Below are positions 22,344 to 34,429 of a stretch of DNA of 64,000 bases, in pieces. The DNA lies in assembly GCA_015499985.1 (NCBI GenBank), contig JAAAUF010000112.1:1-64000 (forward strand). The letters run 5' to 3'. A program made the position numbers and the translations under genes. Each line of letters begins with the position of its first letter. Within the stretch, counting starts at the first letter, position 1. Origin of the DNA: Haplosporangium gracile (taxonomy: Eukaryota; Mortierellomycota; Mortierellomycetes; Mortierellales; Mortierellaceae). The notes beneath the pieces are model-generated. The model did no database searches, was not told the origin of the DNA, and was given only the letters and a program-made list of their open reading frames with translations.

Positions 22344-25300
22344 TTACATAAACGCAAGGCTTGAATCGGCACTCATCGAAGTAATAAAGGGCTTCGTTGG
22401 GTGGAACGCTGCCTTGAACACGCGTTTCGCTAGAGGCGGCATAAAAAGACAACGAGGAGAAAAAAATGATTAGTCGTATGACCCAACAAACAACAAAAAA
22501 TGTCGTGCTGCCTGCCCTGGGTCTGTATCCTCCTTTCCCCTATCACGTACATTGTCCATCGATGGATTGACCAGCGCCGCGGTGCACATCTCTCCAACGA
22601 ATGTCCCAGATGTTGATCTTGGGATCCGACTGAGTTCCACTGCTCACAATAGCTCCACCAGGGTGCCATGAGGGTATGACCTGTCTCGACAAGTTATCAG
22701 CGCACTCGAAACCAAAGCGCAAGACAGGATCATCAAACCTCTGACGGAGGTCGTGCAATGACAGCTGGTTGTTCGTGGTCGCATGCGAAACTAAGAGCAG
22801 ATTGGGGTTCACTGGGTTGGGTGTGATAGAGTTGATACGACCACGCTCCTTGCTCTTGTAATCGTACACCACCTCGGACCGTTCCATGTCCCATCCAATG
22901 ACCTTGCAATCGCATCCTCCTGAAAACAGCACGTTGTTGTGAGGGGTGTAGCAAAGTCCCTGAATGGTGCTTGTATGCTTGTTGTGGACCAAGGTCTGCT
23001 GGGATGGTATACAATCACCGTCCGAGTTTGGTGGCGTAAACTTCCAACGGATCTAGTAAATCACAATATCAAGACATGGTTGTCGATGATTAGTAAAGAT
23101 TAACTTTTGTGATAAAAATCAATAAGAGGTGATTGATCAAAGTTCAAGGACACTTACGATTTGCTTGTCCAGACCAGCCGTGGCAAGAGAGATGCCGCTG
23201 CGGTCTTCAATCATCGCTGTCAAGCACAAAATGCCGCCCTTGCTGGTGTCATGAGGCTTCTGATCCAATGACTGGATTGTCCAAGTAACCGGCGAGGTGG
23301 GCTTGGACTTCTCAACATGGACCAACATGAGCTGATGGGGCATGGGCACCCCTTCCTTGTGAGCACTCGCCACCGCCAACGTGTTCTTGCCAACCCAGCA
23401 CATATCTTCTGCCCAAGGCATGTTGGTTGGTGCCTTTGGAATCGTGCTCATCACGCGGCGCCTCTCCAGATCCCAGAAGTGAATAGTTCTAAACAGATTC
23501 AACAACGTAACACGGTTATAAATAATTTGATCCACCTATTTCAACTCAATCACCTGGTGCCTTTGCAAAGTTACAAAAAAGTTTACCCGTCCAACGCACT
23601 GGTGACCATGACTTCCTCCATGTCTGGACCAGCAATCGGTACATGGTGAAGCATGCATCTAGGCTTTCTTCCGAACGTCTTGTTACGGATATCGGCATGG
23701 ACATTGGTCAAGGTCTCGACAACATCCAGCGCAGCAACCGCGACACGATCGTTCACCGGTGCCAGACGAGGACGAGATGATCCTGATCTCCCGTTCGAAA
23801 ATGAGGAGGTACTCTTGGGACCAGTCGACGATGGAGCCGAGGATTTGTTAGATAAGGATGACAGAGCGTTGTGGTGAGTAACCCTTTCGCTGTTAGATCT
23901 CGACACCATCATAGGCCTCTCGGGAGCAGAAGTCTCACGCCCAGCAGCAGTGCTCTCACTTAGATCCCTGAATCGCCGCTCCAGTTTCTTGCTGATGTTC
24001 CGAATCCGCTTTGATGATGCCTTGGCCTTTTCGCAATACTTGGCATACTTTGTGCGAGTTCTTTCGAGCTAAAATTTACCATTTCAAACGTGACAAAAAG
24101 TTAGAAAAGATGACCATTTTTCAAATTGATTTCCATCACTCAGGCACTCATATGATAGCGAAATAATCACCTCGAGCATCAGGTCGTGGATCTGACCGTG
24201 CAATTTCAGACCAGAGGCTCCGGTCACGCGTGGAGCATCAGACTCATCAGAGCTCGAGTCAGATTCCGAGCTGGAAGAATCCGAGGACGAGGATTCTCCT
24301 GATGTTTCCCGGGCAATAGTGCGTCTACGCTTACTCCTGCGCTTAGATTCGGGCAGCTTGTACTGTGGCTTGCGTGGCGACATGTCGACGTCTGTTCCTC
24401 CGTTGGCCTCAGTAGGAGTGCCAGAGAAGACAGACTTGGATCGGTTGTTGGCAGAAACGGCGGCTTTTTGTTGTTGGATTCGGTCGTATTCGGAACCACC
24501 AGAAGCTGATGAGGATTGAGGAGAGACTGGTTCGGGCGTTCGGTTCTTGACAAGGGAGACATCTGCGATACCAGATCGTACGTCCTCGGTCATCGACCCA
24601 GTTCTTTTGCGAGGCTTGGGGGACGCACTCTCGTTTCGCCTCTTGTTGGATCCGCCTTCGAAGAACCGACCGCGCTCAGGAGGACGAGACGTCTCTCGGG
24701 CATCATAAGGGTTGTCATAGTGACGCTGAGGGGCTGAAGGTGGTGGTGGTGCATCATATTGGCTTCGCCCTCCTCTGCTCTGGTCCTGGATGAACGGGTC
24801 TAATTCTCTGTTGTCGCTGCGTTGGACTCGGACGTCCCTGTTATTGTTGTATGGGTCGTTGGGAAAATTGCGATCGTCGCGACGAGAGTTCAGATAGCTG
24901 CTGCCAGGGGGTGGGACGGACATGCCCACACGATCGTTGTATCTAGGCGTCTCTTTGGGTGGTCGGCTGTCCGGAAACATGGATTTTTCCCGATAATTGC
25001 GGTGATCCCTATGGTTCCTGGAGTCGTAACTGCTGTTGTTATTATGGACGGGCATTTGGATAGTGATAGGTTCGTTGTCCGAGTCCGAGTCGTTGATAGT
25101 TGTTGGGTGATGGTACGGAGGAAGAGCCAAAGACGGCCGTTGGTGTTCGTCGACGTTTTCCTTCTTGATAAGGGGGTCCTCGTGTGGGAAGATTTCGGTG
25201 AAAGGGACTTGCGGTACTGTGATGGGAGTAGCACGGATCGACGGAGAGGAGACGGAGGAGGAGGATTTTGGGCTGTTGTTGTTGGTGAGCGACTTTCTCT

Positions 25301-25361
25301 TTCGCTCGAAGAGAGAGGTAGAGAGGAGGGAGAGAGGGATGAGGTTGGGCTGGCTATCCAT
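22344..25361 (-). CDS. WD40-repeat protein with basic disordered N-terminus
   Basis: Exons 25361-24140, 24070-23587, 23488-23158, 23052-22551 and 22429-22344 close in phase to 874 aa. Residues 1-400 are disordered and rich in Arg, Asp, Ser and Pro, with basic runs such as SKRRSKRRR and a Ser/Asp/Glu tract (about 380-400). A charged helical, probably coiled-coil segment (about 408-440) follows. WD40 blades occupy about 540-874, for example GTIHFWDLERRR, SGGCDCKVIGWDMER, DPKINIWDIRW and the final VFKAAFHPTKPF. It probably acts as a nuclear scaffold (inference from basic tracts and propeller). The first donor is the weakest call: GTGATG at 24139 keeps frame, whereas GTGATT at 24170 would not. 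The gene shares an 829-bp divergent region with the DcpS gene. Confidence 0.85.
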
Positions 25362-26190
25362 CAGGATGGTAAGAGAGAAAATGGGTTTTCGTTGGGACTT
25401 TGTTGCCACCAAAAAGAGATAATAATAAATAAACAGAAAAGCAGCAACAACGAACAAAAAGAGGCCAGAAACAAGGCTAAGCTATCTATGGAACCTTTTT
25501 TTTTTTCTTTGGCCTTAGCGTACAAGAGAGGCCACAAAGTAAGGTTGTGCTATGGATATGAGCAAAAGAAGGAGGTGTGCGTGTGATGTCGCTATTGTTT
25601 GAGGGATGATGATGAAACAAGAGGGGAACGGAAAGTAATGGAATAAATGGTGAGAAAAGAAAGAACCAAAAACAAAACAGAAAGAAAAATGCTGTGACCA
25701 AGCAGCAGACTCAAAACATGAAAAAAGAATTTGGCCTTTGTGTGGCTTGCATCCCTTGTGTCTTTGACGACAGGTTCCTGTGGACCTGTATTTCAGGGCA
25801 GGCCCTTGTTGTTACCCCTCCCAGCACTTGCCCTTCGCAATTCCACTAGCTTTTTTTTTTCTTAATGGTAACTGACGTTGTTACACACCTCATATACTGG
25901 TTTGTACTCTCTCACTTGGCCACCCACCATACCAGATCTTATCTATCGAGCAGGAAGAACAGCCTGTCGTTTTGCCCCCTTTTTTCTTGCACAGTTGCCA
26001 CGTTTTTAAGGGGCCTGACCATCACCTCGCACAGGTCCCTTCTGTCCTGTGACCTTTATCTCTTGCTTAACGCCTTTTTTCTTGTTCGTTTCATTCGTTT
26101 CCATTCGTCCGTTGCAACCCTTTCTTTCAACTTCTAAACAAGCACACCCTTTGAAACAACTCATCCTCACCCCAAAACAACCCATTCACC
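25362..26190. other. Divergent promoter of WD40 and DcpS genes
   Basis: 829 bases between two start codons. The right part is pyrimidine-rich on the plus strand (leader of the DcpS gene); the left part is purine-rich on the plus strand (leader of the minus-strand gene). No coding frame is supported. Confidence 0.5.
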
Positions 26191-27773
26191 ATGCATTCCC
26201 TCTCCAATTTTACTTTCACACGTGTCCTCAATGAGGATCCCATTCTTAAAACACTCACTTTACTCGGTACTGTCCCTGTCACAGCAGCCGCCACCACTGC
26301 AACGACTGGGGGAGAAGAAGTCGTTGCCACCGTTGTTACCACTACAAGTGACAAGAACAAGGAAGTCCAGCCTGTGATTCTTTTGATAGAGAAGACTCAC
26401 TTTGCAACACAGTCTTCCGAGAGCGACATTACGCGCCGTATCTCTGGGTTGCTGTCGACAGGAAGCAATGACATCTACAATTGGTGGAATGCTATCATCT
26501 TGGAGGGCAAGGCCCACGACCCCGATCTCAAGATGACCGTTATTTGTCCTGCGACCGAGGCAGTATGTATCTTGCTTGTGTAAGAGAACAACGCTTCAGA
26601 AGAAGAGGATAATCTTGCATTGTGGCTCTAACGCATGTCTCTTGCCTTTTGATTTTAATTCGATAACGATATCAGCATATCTCCAAGTACTCGCGTCAGG
26701 ACCGCAAGATGATCACTGAGACAGCAGAGATCTACCACAAGGCTATCCTGCCCTGGATCGAGAGTCAGCCCAAGAGCAGAATCCAATGGGTTTACAACAT
26801 CCTCGAAGGTCTCAAGGAGCAGCACAACATTCTTCTCCATGATAATGACCCCGACACCGGCTTCATTCTCCTCCCTGACAGGTATTGTAAAAGGCATGTT
26901 TTTGTTTCGTATATTAATTCACGCGTAGCAACGCGACTATGCTCCTTATTCTGGCTACTTGATTTTGCTGCTAACAGATTTCCATTTTGAATCGATCGAT
27001 ATCACATAGCAAGTGGGACAAGCGCACATTGTCGTCGTTGTACCTGCTAGGAATCTCGATGAGATCCGATATCCGCTCCCTGCGTGACCTCAAGACTGAG
27101 CACCTGCCTATGCTCAAGAATTTGCGCAACAAGATCATGGCCCTGGTTCCCGTTCGATTCCCCGGTGTCGCCTCGGACGAGGTTCGCATGTTTGTGCATT
27201 ATCACCCTAGTTACTGTAAGCCCCAGGCGCGTGATATTTTTAAAAGTCGATTGGTGTTAGCATATGTTTTTTGAGACAAGAAAGAATAGCTTGTGGCGCA
27301 TGGATAATGTGTAAGTGTGGCGGAATGCAATAGCCTGGGCATGTGCGTTGAGCATGACCAACGTTTGAGATGTAGTAGTCGACGAATATGACGATGGTCT
27401 CGGTGTTGTGCTTGCTCACTCACTCACAGCGATCAATCTCAACAAACAAAACAGTCAGATCCTATTGTACACTGCCTATAGAACCGGCTCTCACTCACTT
27501 ACCAAAATGTTTTCTGCTGGAACCATATATCTCTTTCAACATGTATCTCCGTATCCATATCTTATATTAGACCATTTCCATATCCATGTCACCCATGTCT
27601 CTGCCCAAGTCCCTGGAAGCACAGTCGGACAGTCGCACCTTCTCGATACCATCATTGACAACATTGAAACTATCGACCCCGACTACTACCGCAAGGTCTC
27701 GATCCGATTTGCCCTTGGTGTCAACCATCCCGTCTATACTCTTATCCAAGGTTTCCAGTCTGATTCCCAGTAA
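26191..27773 (+). CDS. DCS1: Scavenger mRNA decapping enzyme (DcpS/Dcs1)
   Basis: Exons 26191-26562, 26676-26881, 27010-27215 and 27571-27773 join to 328 aa. It hydrolyses the m7GpppN cap left after 3'-to-5' mRNA decay. The C-terminal HIT-type catalytic motif is complete: His263, His265, His267 and His270 in PSYYHFHIHVTHVSAQ; intron 3 (355 nt) splits the preceding Tyr codon. The N-terminal swapped dimer domain (about 1-125) includes the YNWWNAIILEGKAHDPDLK block. The middle carries HISKYSRQ and the KWDKRTLSSLYLLGI stretch typical of the family. Length agrees with yeast and animal DcpS. It is expected in cytoplasm and nucleus. The stop lies 1.6 kb before the next gene on the same strand. Confidence 0.95.
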
Positions 27774-29381
27774 ATCATGGTCGAGAAGGAGGAGAAGGAG
27801 GAGAAGGAGAAAGGGAACATGGCTATGGGAAGTTCGGAGACTTGCTTTTCTTTCGAATGTCTAGACTTTTCTACGAGGACATCTCCATGGTACATGCATC
27901 TGTACTGTAACTTTTCCGGAAAAGTGAAGCTAAGTGTGTTTTTGTTGGTAGGCCATGCGGAAAATAAAAAAAAAATTGTGAACTGTATTCTTCCTTGTTC
28001 TGTTTTTTTGTTTGCGAGGAGAGGGAGAAGAAGAAAAGAGGGGGGGGGATGAATTGGTATCTCTTCAGCCCAAAGATACAAAATTACAAAGTGGGATGCT
28101 CAGCCAATGCTGCAGGCTAAAAAGAGAGAGAAAGAGTTCGCCCCATGACAAACTGGCTGGCTATTATGCTCTATCATTGTGCTTTTCTTTCCTTCTGACC
28201 AACAAACGGTCCGTTTTTGGAACAACACGAAACTGTTGTGCCAAAAACGAGTTATTTTCCCAGTTGCTTTTTTGCTTTGCTTGTAATCTTGAGGCGGAAC
28301 ATCAATGTTCATTTGAGCAATTTCCTGATGAAAAAAAAAAAAAAAAAAAAAAACAAAACTCTCACTTCATTTCCCCTGTTAGAGCAGCTCTAGAAATCTA
28401 ACTAGAAAGGAAAGAAGGGTTTTTTCCACGGCAGAAATCATACCCGTGAAGTGGGAGATGCCTCTGTTTCCAAGAATAGGGTTTTGTTCTCACCCTGGAT
28501 TTCCAATAAATAGCTATGCTCATTGCACACCCCCATTCACCCTTCCCTTCTGTTATCCAATTTTTTCCTTTTCTTTACTTTGTTCTCAAACGAACACCTG
28601 TGCCTGTGTTTTGTTCCTGTCCTTGTCCCTATACCTGCAGGCGATAAATTCTCCTTTCTTCCCGCCCCACCGTCTCTCGCCTCTTTCCTAACTATCGAGA
28701 ACATTCTCGAGTTTTGTTTATTCTGTTGCATGATTCAGCGCAGCTTCATCTGCATTCGCCCAATTTCCCCCTCTCTCCCGTTGATGTTGACGTTGAGAAA
28801 CGACCACCACAACGGCATCAGTCCCTCGTCTTGATCTCACCCATCCTTTGATCTTCACAACACCAAAGCATACACCAATAGGACTTTCAATGAGAAACAT
28901 CGACATAGTTTTGCACCACTCATTGACCCCAACCTTCTTTTGACCGTTCATCGGACTGTGCCTTCTTTTTTCTTGTATAAACCATCTTCGTTCTCGTCTT
29001 CCCTTGTTTAGTTTTTTTTTCTCCATTCCTATTTTTCTCAACATCCATTGCCCCTCAGCCCCATCCTTCATTCTCTTACGTTTCCGTTTTCACCATCTTT
29101 CCACCGGCCTGCCTCTTTCCTTCGACTTCAATTACCAACAATTCCTTCCTTCACAACAAAACATTCTTCCCCTCATACACACACGAACAACAACCAACAT
29201 TCAACACGAACACACACTCTGCGGCGTGAGAGAGTGAGACAGTGAATTCTGTGCCTGTCGAGATAAAATCTCATTTCCTTCCCCTCCTCATCAGGCCACC
29301 AACCACGAAGCCCAAAAAAAAAAATCGCATTACACCTCAATCTTGCCTCTGCATTCACCCCCTCCACCCATCCACCAACCC
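27774..29381. other. Intergenic, no gene seen
   Basis: 1.6 kb between the DcpS gene and the DUF4203 gene. It contains a run of 23 A at 28331-28353 and, from about 28980, a pyrimidine- and CA-rich leader for the downstream gene. Open frames are short and low-complexity. Confidence 0.5.
28331..28353. repeat. Poly(A) tract, 23 bases
   Basis: An uninterrupted run of 23 A in non-coding DNA. It could be the tail of an old retroposed sequence, but no element body or target duplication is visible beside it. Confidence 0.8.
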
Positions 29382-31720
29382 ATGGCATTATCATCACAGC
29401 CTGCGTCGACAAGCAGGAGAAGGCGGTATGTCCGTAATCAACCATCAACAATAACAACCCTCAACACGTTCCTCCTCCAGATCTGCTTCCTGATCTGCAC
29501 AACCGTCCTGACCCTCACTACACCTACACACGCCTACCCTCTCCTGGCCCTTTCTGACGAGAACGACGTCTCTCCCAACACAAACACGATCGTAAACGAA
29601 GCCAACGCCAGCAACACTCCAAGCGTGGGCAACGCGACTATGGAAGACACCTACGGGCGTCTAATCCTCGATGTCGGCCAGAAGACGGTCATCAGTACCA
29701 GTAATTGGGTCCTGGGTATCATACTGATTATTGTTGGGTTGGTGCAGGTGTTTTATGGATTCAAGTTCATCCGGTTGACACTTGTCCTTACAGGGTTCAT
29801 ATCGTGGGGTAAGTTTTATCGTTGTTGTTTTGTTTTTGGAGAAGTAATAATGAGAGGAGAAGGAGCGGCTCAAGGTGTGTGAGATGAGAGGAGGGAGCAT
29901 ATTTTTTGTGTTTGCGGTGTAGACGGATTGATTTTCTCCTAAGCTCTTCCCCCTCCATTGCGCAGGATAATTGCAATGCCTTCTCTCCTCCCCCATAATC
30001 AGATTTGACGTTCCTGTTTCGCTCATTTTTCTATCTTTGGAATTTTTATTTTGACGTTAATCTGGAATAAAATCAAACCGAGCAAGGAGGATCCTCCTCA
30101 ATTGGTGCAAAAATGCACTAACAAATAGTCTCCACCACGGTAGATCACTTCAATTTATTTAAATCTCCTAACACCATCTCCCCCTCCCCACCTCCATTCA
30201 CCTACTACATGTACATAATAGCGGTGCTATCGATGATCGTCACGGTAGTCCTAAGCTGGGACCTCGTCTACTTCCTCTTTAAACCGTCCCATTACTGCTT
30301 CTGGATCTGGTTCCTCGCAGGAATCTTCGGCGCAATCCTCTCCTTCCGCTACTGGGACCTCGGTGTTGCCTTCTCTGGCGGGTTTGGAGGGTTCGCGCTC
30401 GCCATGGGGATCATTGCGGCCGTCAACGATTCTCATAACATCACTAACACCCCGCGCTATATCCTCCTCGCAGTCTTAATCTTCCTCGGTGCTGCGATTG
30501 CGATCTTTTATGAACGCTTCTCGATTATTTTGGGGACTAGTTTGGGGGGAAGTTTCATGGTCATGTTTGGGATCGACGAGTTCTTGCAGGCCGGGTACCG
30601 TGAGATGATTATCATTTTTGATTTCGCGGGGAGAACTCTCCAGTATCACCCGGACAAAACAGTCTTCATCATGATTGGGTGTTCGTTGGCTCTTGCATGT
30701 CTGGGTATCGCGTGGGAGTTCTGGCATCATGCCAAACCGTTGTTGGTGGATCGTCGGGCGTTGTTTAGGATCTACGGACGGCCATTTGGAAAACGGCCAC
30801 ACAAGTTGGCAGGACAGAAGTTGAAGCGGAGGGTTGCTCAGTCGGATTGGTATACTTATTTGGCGGGCTGTCTTTGTTTGAGGAGGCGGACTGCTGAGGA
30901 GGTGCTATATGGGGATGATGAGGGGTATGATGAGGCTACCAACGCTTCTAACGCCGCCGCTACTGCAGGAACTCCAGCCACAGCAATTGCACAGACCGGT
31001 GCAGAGGATGAGAAGACAGGACCCACTAGCTCCGAAAGCGATTTGGAGACCGTCGTCATCGTCGTCGACGAAGAGAAGGTCAGCGATCAAAATTACCCTA
31101 CAGACAGCAAACCGAGCATCCTCCCCGGAACAGAGATCATCTATGGCTCTAGAATCGAAAGCCCCATCCACAGCGGTTCCACTTCTTCCTCCTCCTCCTC
31201 CTCCTCGCACTTAACCTTCACGACGCAAACCGCAACCGCAACAGGACCTGCCGGAGTCGTCATTACCGAAAGCTCAGAATCCGTCGACGAAGACAGTGCC
31301 AAGGTCGTCACAACTACCACCACAACAACTACCATATCCAGCGGTGAACAGCACGAACAACATTATCTGTCAACAGAGAGCAGGACACAACACTCAGAAT
31401 CGACGTCTTTCCACCATCAGTCGACGAGCGAGGGCAGCAATAGTAATCATGCCGAGATGATGATGCGCACAGAGTCGTCGTCTACTTCATCCTCCTCCCA
31501 GTTGGCCCACATGGCAACAACAATCACAACAGCAACAGCAGGGTCGATGGAGACGAGTAATACCAGCAATAGCACCAGCAGTACCAGCATGACTCTCCTT
31601 CAGTCAATGGCCGCCGCGCACCACTTGTCTAGTTCCAGGACCACAACTACTACAACTACCGGCGGCTCAGGAACCACCACCCTCGTGACATCTCGCTCCT
31701 CCTCCTCCTCGTCGTCTTAA
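29382..31720 (+). CDS. TMEM198/DUF4203-type membrane protein
   Basis: Exons 29382-29808 and 30222-31720 (intron 413 nt) give 641 aa. An N-terminal hydrophobic segment (about 28-50, ending THAYP) looks like a signal peptide after a basic RRRR start. A short lumenal stretch with Asn-x-Ser/Thr sites follows, then about seven membrane segments (about 110-330) with the Gly-rich helices and the FYGFKFIRLT and AFSGGFGGFALAMG patterns of the DUF4203/TMEM198 family. Residues from about 360 form a long cytosolic tail of Ser, Thr and Glu with several homopolymeric Ser and Thr runs. The function of fungal members is not established. The ATG at 29382 is the first Met in this frame and sits just before the signal peptide. 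Confidence 0.85.
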
Positions 31721-31758
31721 CTTCATCCCAACAAACATCTTGTACATAATCATAGAGC

Positions 31759-31764
31759 AATAAA
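31759..31764 (+). terminator. Poly(A) signal of the DUF4203 gene
   Basis: AATAAA lies 39 bases after the stop at 31720, in a 128-base spacer shared with the convergent transhydrogenase gene. Confidence 0.6.
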
Positions 31765-31802
31765 CTAGACAACTACATCCAATTCGAAAAAAAGAATCCC
31801 AT

Positions 31803-31808
31803 TTTATT
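31803..31808 (-). terminator. Poly(A) signal of the transhydrogenase gene
   Basis: AATAAA on the minus strand, 41 bases beyond the stop at 31849. With the plus-strand signal 39 bases away, the two transcripts should overlap at their 3' ends. Confidence 0.55.
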
Positions 31809-31848
31809 AGCCCAACTTCAAAATGCCACTACCTACCAAGGAAAAGGT

Positions 31849-33831
31849 CTAATAGTTCTTGATAGCATCCTCAAAAATCTTCTCAAGCGCCTCGGCGCCC
31901 GTCGTCAAAGGCGCCAATTTAGTAACACGATGCTGGGGCAGCGTTCCCTTAACCAACGCCGGGATATCCGCCTTGGTGTACCCCAATGCACCAATACCGT
32001 TAGGAACCCCCAAGTTCTCCAAGAACTTTGTCAATTGATCTGCCAAGAGAGGGCCTGCAGACTCGCCCTTCCGGACCTTGGACAGATCGGCACCAAAGAT
32101 CTCGGCGGCCTTGAAGTGGCGGTCTGGGCATGCTGCGCCCGTGTACCTGAATACTGCTGGGGCGGTCACCGCTACCGAGATTCCTTTTTTTGGTGGTGTT
32201 GTGATGTGTGGAGGAATGGAAAGTTGGATGTGATTAATTAATTTGGGTCGAAATTTTTTTTTCTCACGGTCGCGTACATAAAAAGGAGTATACACTGTAG
32301 ACATACCATGGGGGACGATGCTATGGTCAACATTGTACTCAGGATGCTTGTACGTCTTATTTAATCCACTGATGGCTGTTGTCAAGAAGTAATCGAAATA
32401 AAAAGAAAAAGTCAGCATTCAGAACTCAGCAGACGATGCATAAAGAACAGCGCCAAGTACGTCATGGAAATACACTTACGATAACTCATGCCATGGCACA
32501 ACTAAAAGGTTTCAAAATAAAAGTATGGGGTAATGCAAAGTTTAGTCGAGTGAAAAAATACCATCTCCCCCCCCTCCCCCCCCAATAGCGCCATTTCTTT
32601 CAGCAACCAAAAAGCGCCTCATAGAACTTACATGAACGCCAGCGGACCCAAAACCAGTTCCGGCAGCCGAGGCAGCAAGGCACATCTGAGTGTTAGCTTC
32701 CATATCCAAAGGATCTTTGGCCGACCGAGCAAGGTACTTGACCGTCAATCTCAAAGCTTCCAAGGACCAGATATCTGAGATTGGGTTCGATCCCTGGTAG
32801 GCAGGTCTCTCTGCTGGGTTAGCAGGTCGAGGAGTACGCTCGTTATAGGGCAAGGCAGTGTAGGACTCCAATGCGTGGCAGAGGACATCGAGACCAGAGG
32901 CAATTTTGACCTGACTGGGCATGGTGCGGGTATTGAGGGGGTCAACGATTCCCAGAGTGGGGCGTAATTTGCGGTTGGCGATGCCGGTCTTGACGTGGAG
33001 GGGCTCATAATCGAAAATCGCTGTTCCTGTCGTCTCACTTCCCGTTCCTGCAGTCGTGGGAACTATTTTTCAGGTAAATTTTTTGTCGTATGGGACACAA
33101 AGAGGAAGGTGGGAAAAAGAGTCAGTTAACAGCATTGATTACAGCATTAAGTAAACACATACATGCAGTACACACACATATTCAAAGAAGGGAGAGGACT
33201 TACTAGCGATCAGGGGGGAGAGGTCCTTGGTGATGACACTACCCTTGCCAATGGGGGCGTTTACAAACTCCAACAGGTCCGCATCCGGGTAATTAAAGTA
33301 CAAGTTCGCAGCCTTGCAGGTATCCATGACCGACCCGCCTCCAACCGCAACAAACACATCAGGACGGTGCTCCTTCGTAAACGCAATAGCATCCATAAAA
33401 CTCTGGTCCGTAGGCTCAGCACGAGTTTTGTCGTAGACCACAAAGGGGACATTGTTGGCCTTCAAGGACTCGACGACTGTCTTCATGACGGGTAACTTTG
33501 CAATGTTGGGGTCAGTCATAACAAGGACCTTCTTGGCCTTCATGTTAACCAGGTCTTGGCCCACCTCGCGGGTGACACCCTCTCCGAATCGCATGGTCGA
33601 CGAGGCCATCTCAAAGGCATACTCCTGTTCGGTATCATCGTGATTGTGGGAACAGTCCTTGGTGTGGTGGTGATGTTTGCTCGTGGCATCAGTAGCAGAG
33701 GAGGCGTTGTTGTTTTGAAGGATGCGACGGGCTTGGGAGTGGGCGGGGCAGGTGCAGGACTTGTTCATGAGCGAGATCAAGGACTTGATAGACGCCTGCG
33801 ACGTCTGCGCAACTCTGACAGCGGCGGACAT
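31849..33831 (-). CDS. ADHFE1: Hydroxyacid-oxoacid transhydrogenase (iron-type ADH)
   Basis: Exons 33831-33204, 33062-32632, 32502-32481 (22 nt), 32375-32307 and 32183-31849 close to 494 aa. It belongs to the iron-containing alcohol dehydrogenase family, HOT branch. The animal enzyme oxidises 4-hydroxybutyrate while reducing 2-oxoglutarate in mitochondria. Seen: the nucleotide loop VAVGGGSVMDTCKA (about 160), IPTTAGTGSETT (about 210), and metal-ligand regions IASGLDVLCHALES (about 262), the micro-exon CHGMSY and the SIVPHG end of exon 4. The first 40 residues are basic and hydroxylated, fitting a mitochondrial presequence. A His/Cys/Asp-rich stretch (about 48-68, HHHHTKDCSHNHDD) precedes the conserved YAFEMA start of the domain. 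Confidence 0.92.
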
Positions 33832-34429
33832 GGTTTTCTGTTCGTTTCTTGTGGTGGCTCTTGCGCTTGGGCGTGTGGAGGGGGGGTGTTGTCGGAGTAA
33901 AGTAGTGTGTCTGAGTGTGAGTGTTGTCGTGACAGGAGGAGAGGAAGCGGACTGAAAAAAAAAAGAAGGAATAAAAAGAAGAGAGAGTGGATGAGGGACA
34001 AAGAAAAAGAAGGTTGAGGATGAAAGACATGTGGATGAGTTCATTTTTTTTTTCCCAGACTCATGTCGCGCCCATTCGAGCCGAGTGAAAAACGACGACC
34101 AACCAGCAACGAGCGCGAAGGGGTGGATGAGGACTCGATCGGATATCACATGATCATTGAAAGGGATAAGAGAAAACGCCAAAGGCGCGAAAAAGGGGAA
34201 TAAAATAGGCGTCAAAGAGGGAATGCATATCGTGTTCACTTAAAAAAACGGCTTGTTTGTGAGTTTAGGCTAACAGAAAGCCCGTCTTTAATAACATAAA
34301 GAGATAATGGTCAACAGCTATGTGGGTTTCTAGGTGAGCTGTTGAGGAGAGTGGGAGATACTTGTTCATCGCATCATGGATTCGGCGATCCGATCTGTGA
34401 GTTAGAGGAAATGTCACCACACAAGAAAA
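33832..34429. other. Intergenic, no gene seen
   Basis: Upstream region of the transhydrogenase gene. The plus strand is purine-rich at 33940-34020, so the minus-strand leader is pyrimidine-rich. No coding frame is supported. Confidence 0.5.

Noticed and set aside
25865..26137. 90-codon plus-strand frame before the DcpS gene
   Set aside because: Lies in the pyrimidine-rich leader, no family features, and no splice join into the DcpS frame was needed.
28100..29071. Open frames of 60-120 codons on both strands
   Set aside because: They overlap each other, lack motifs and cover poly(A) and leader-like sequence.
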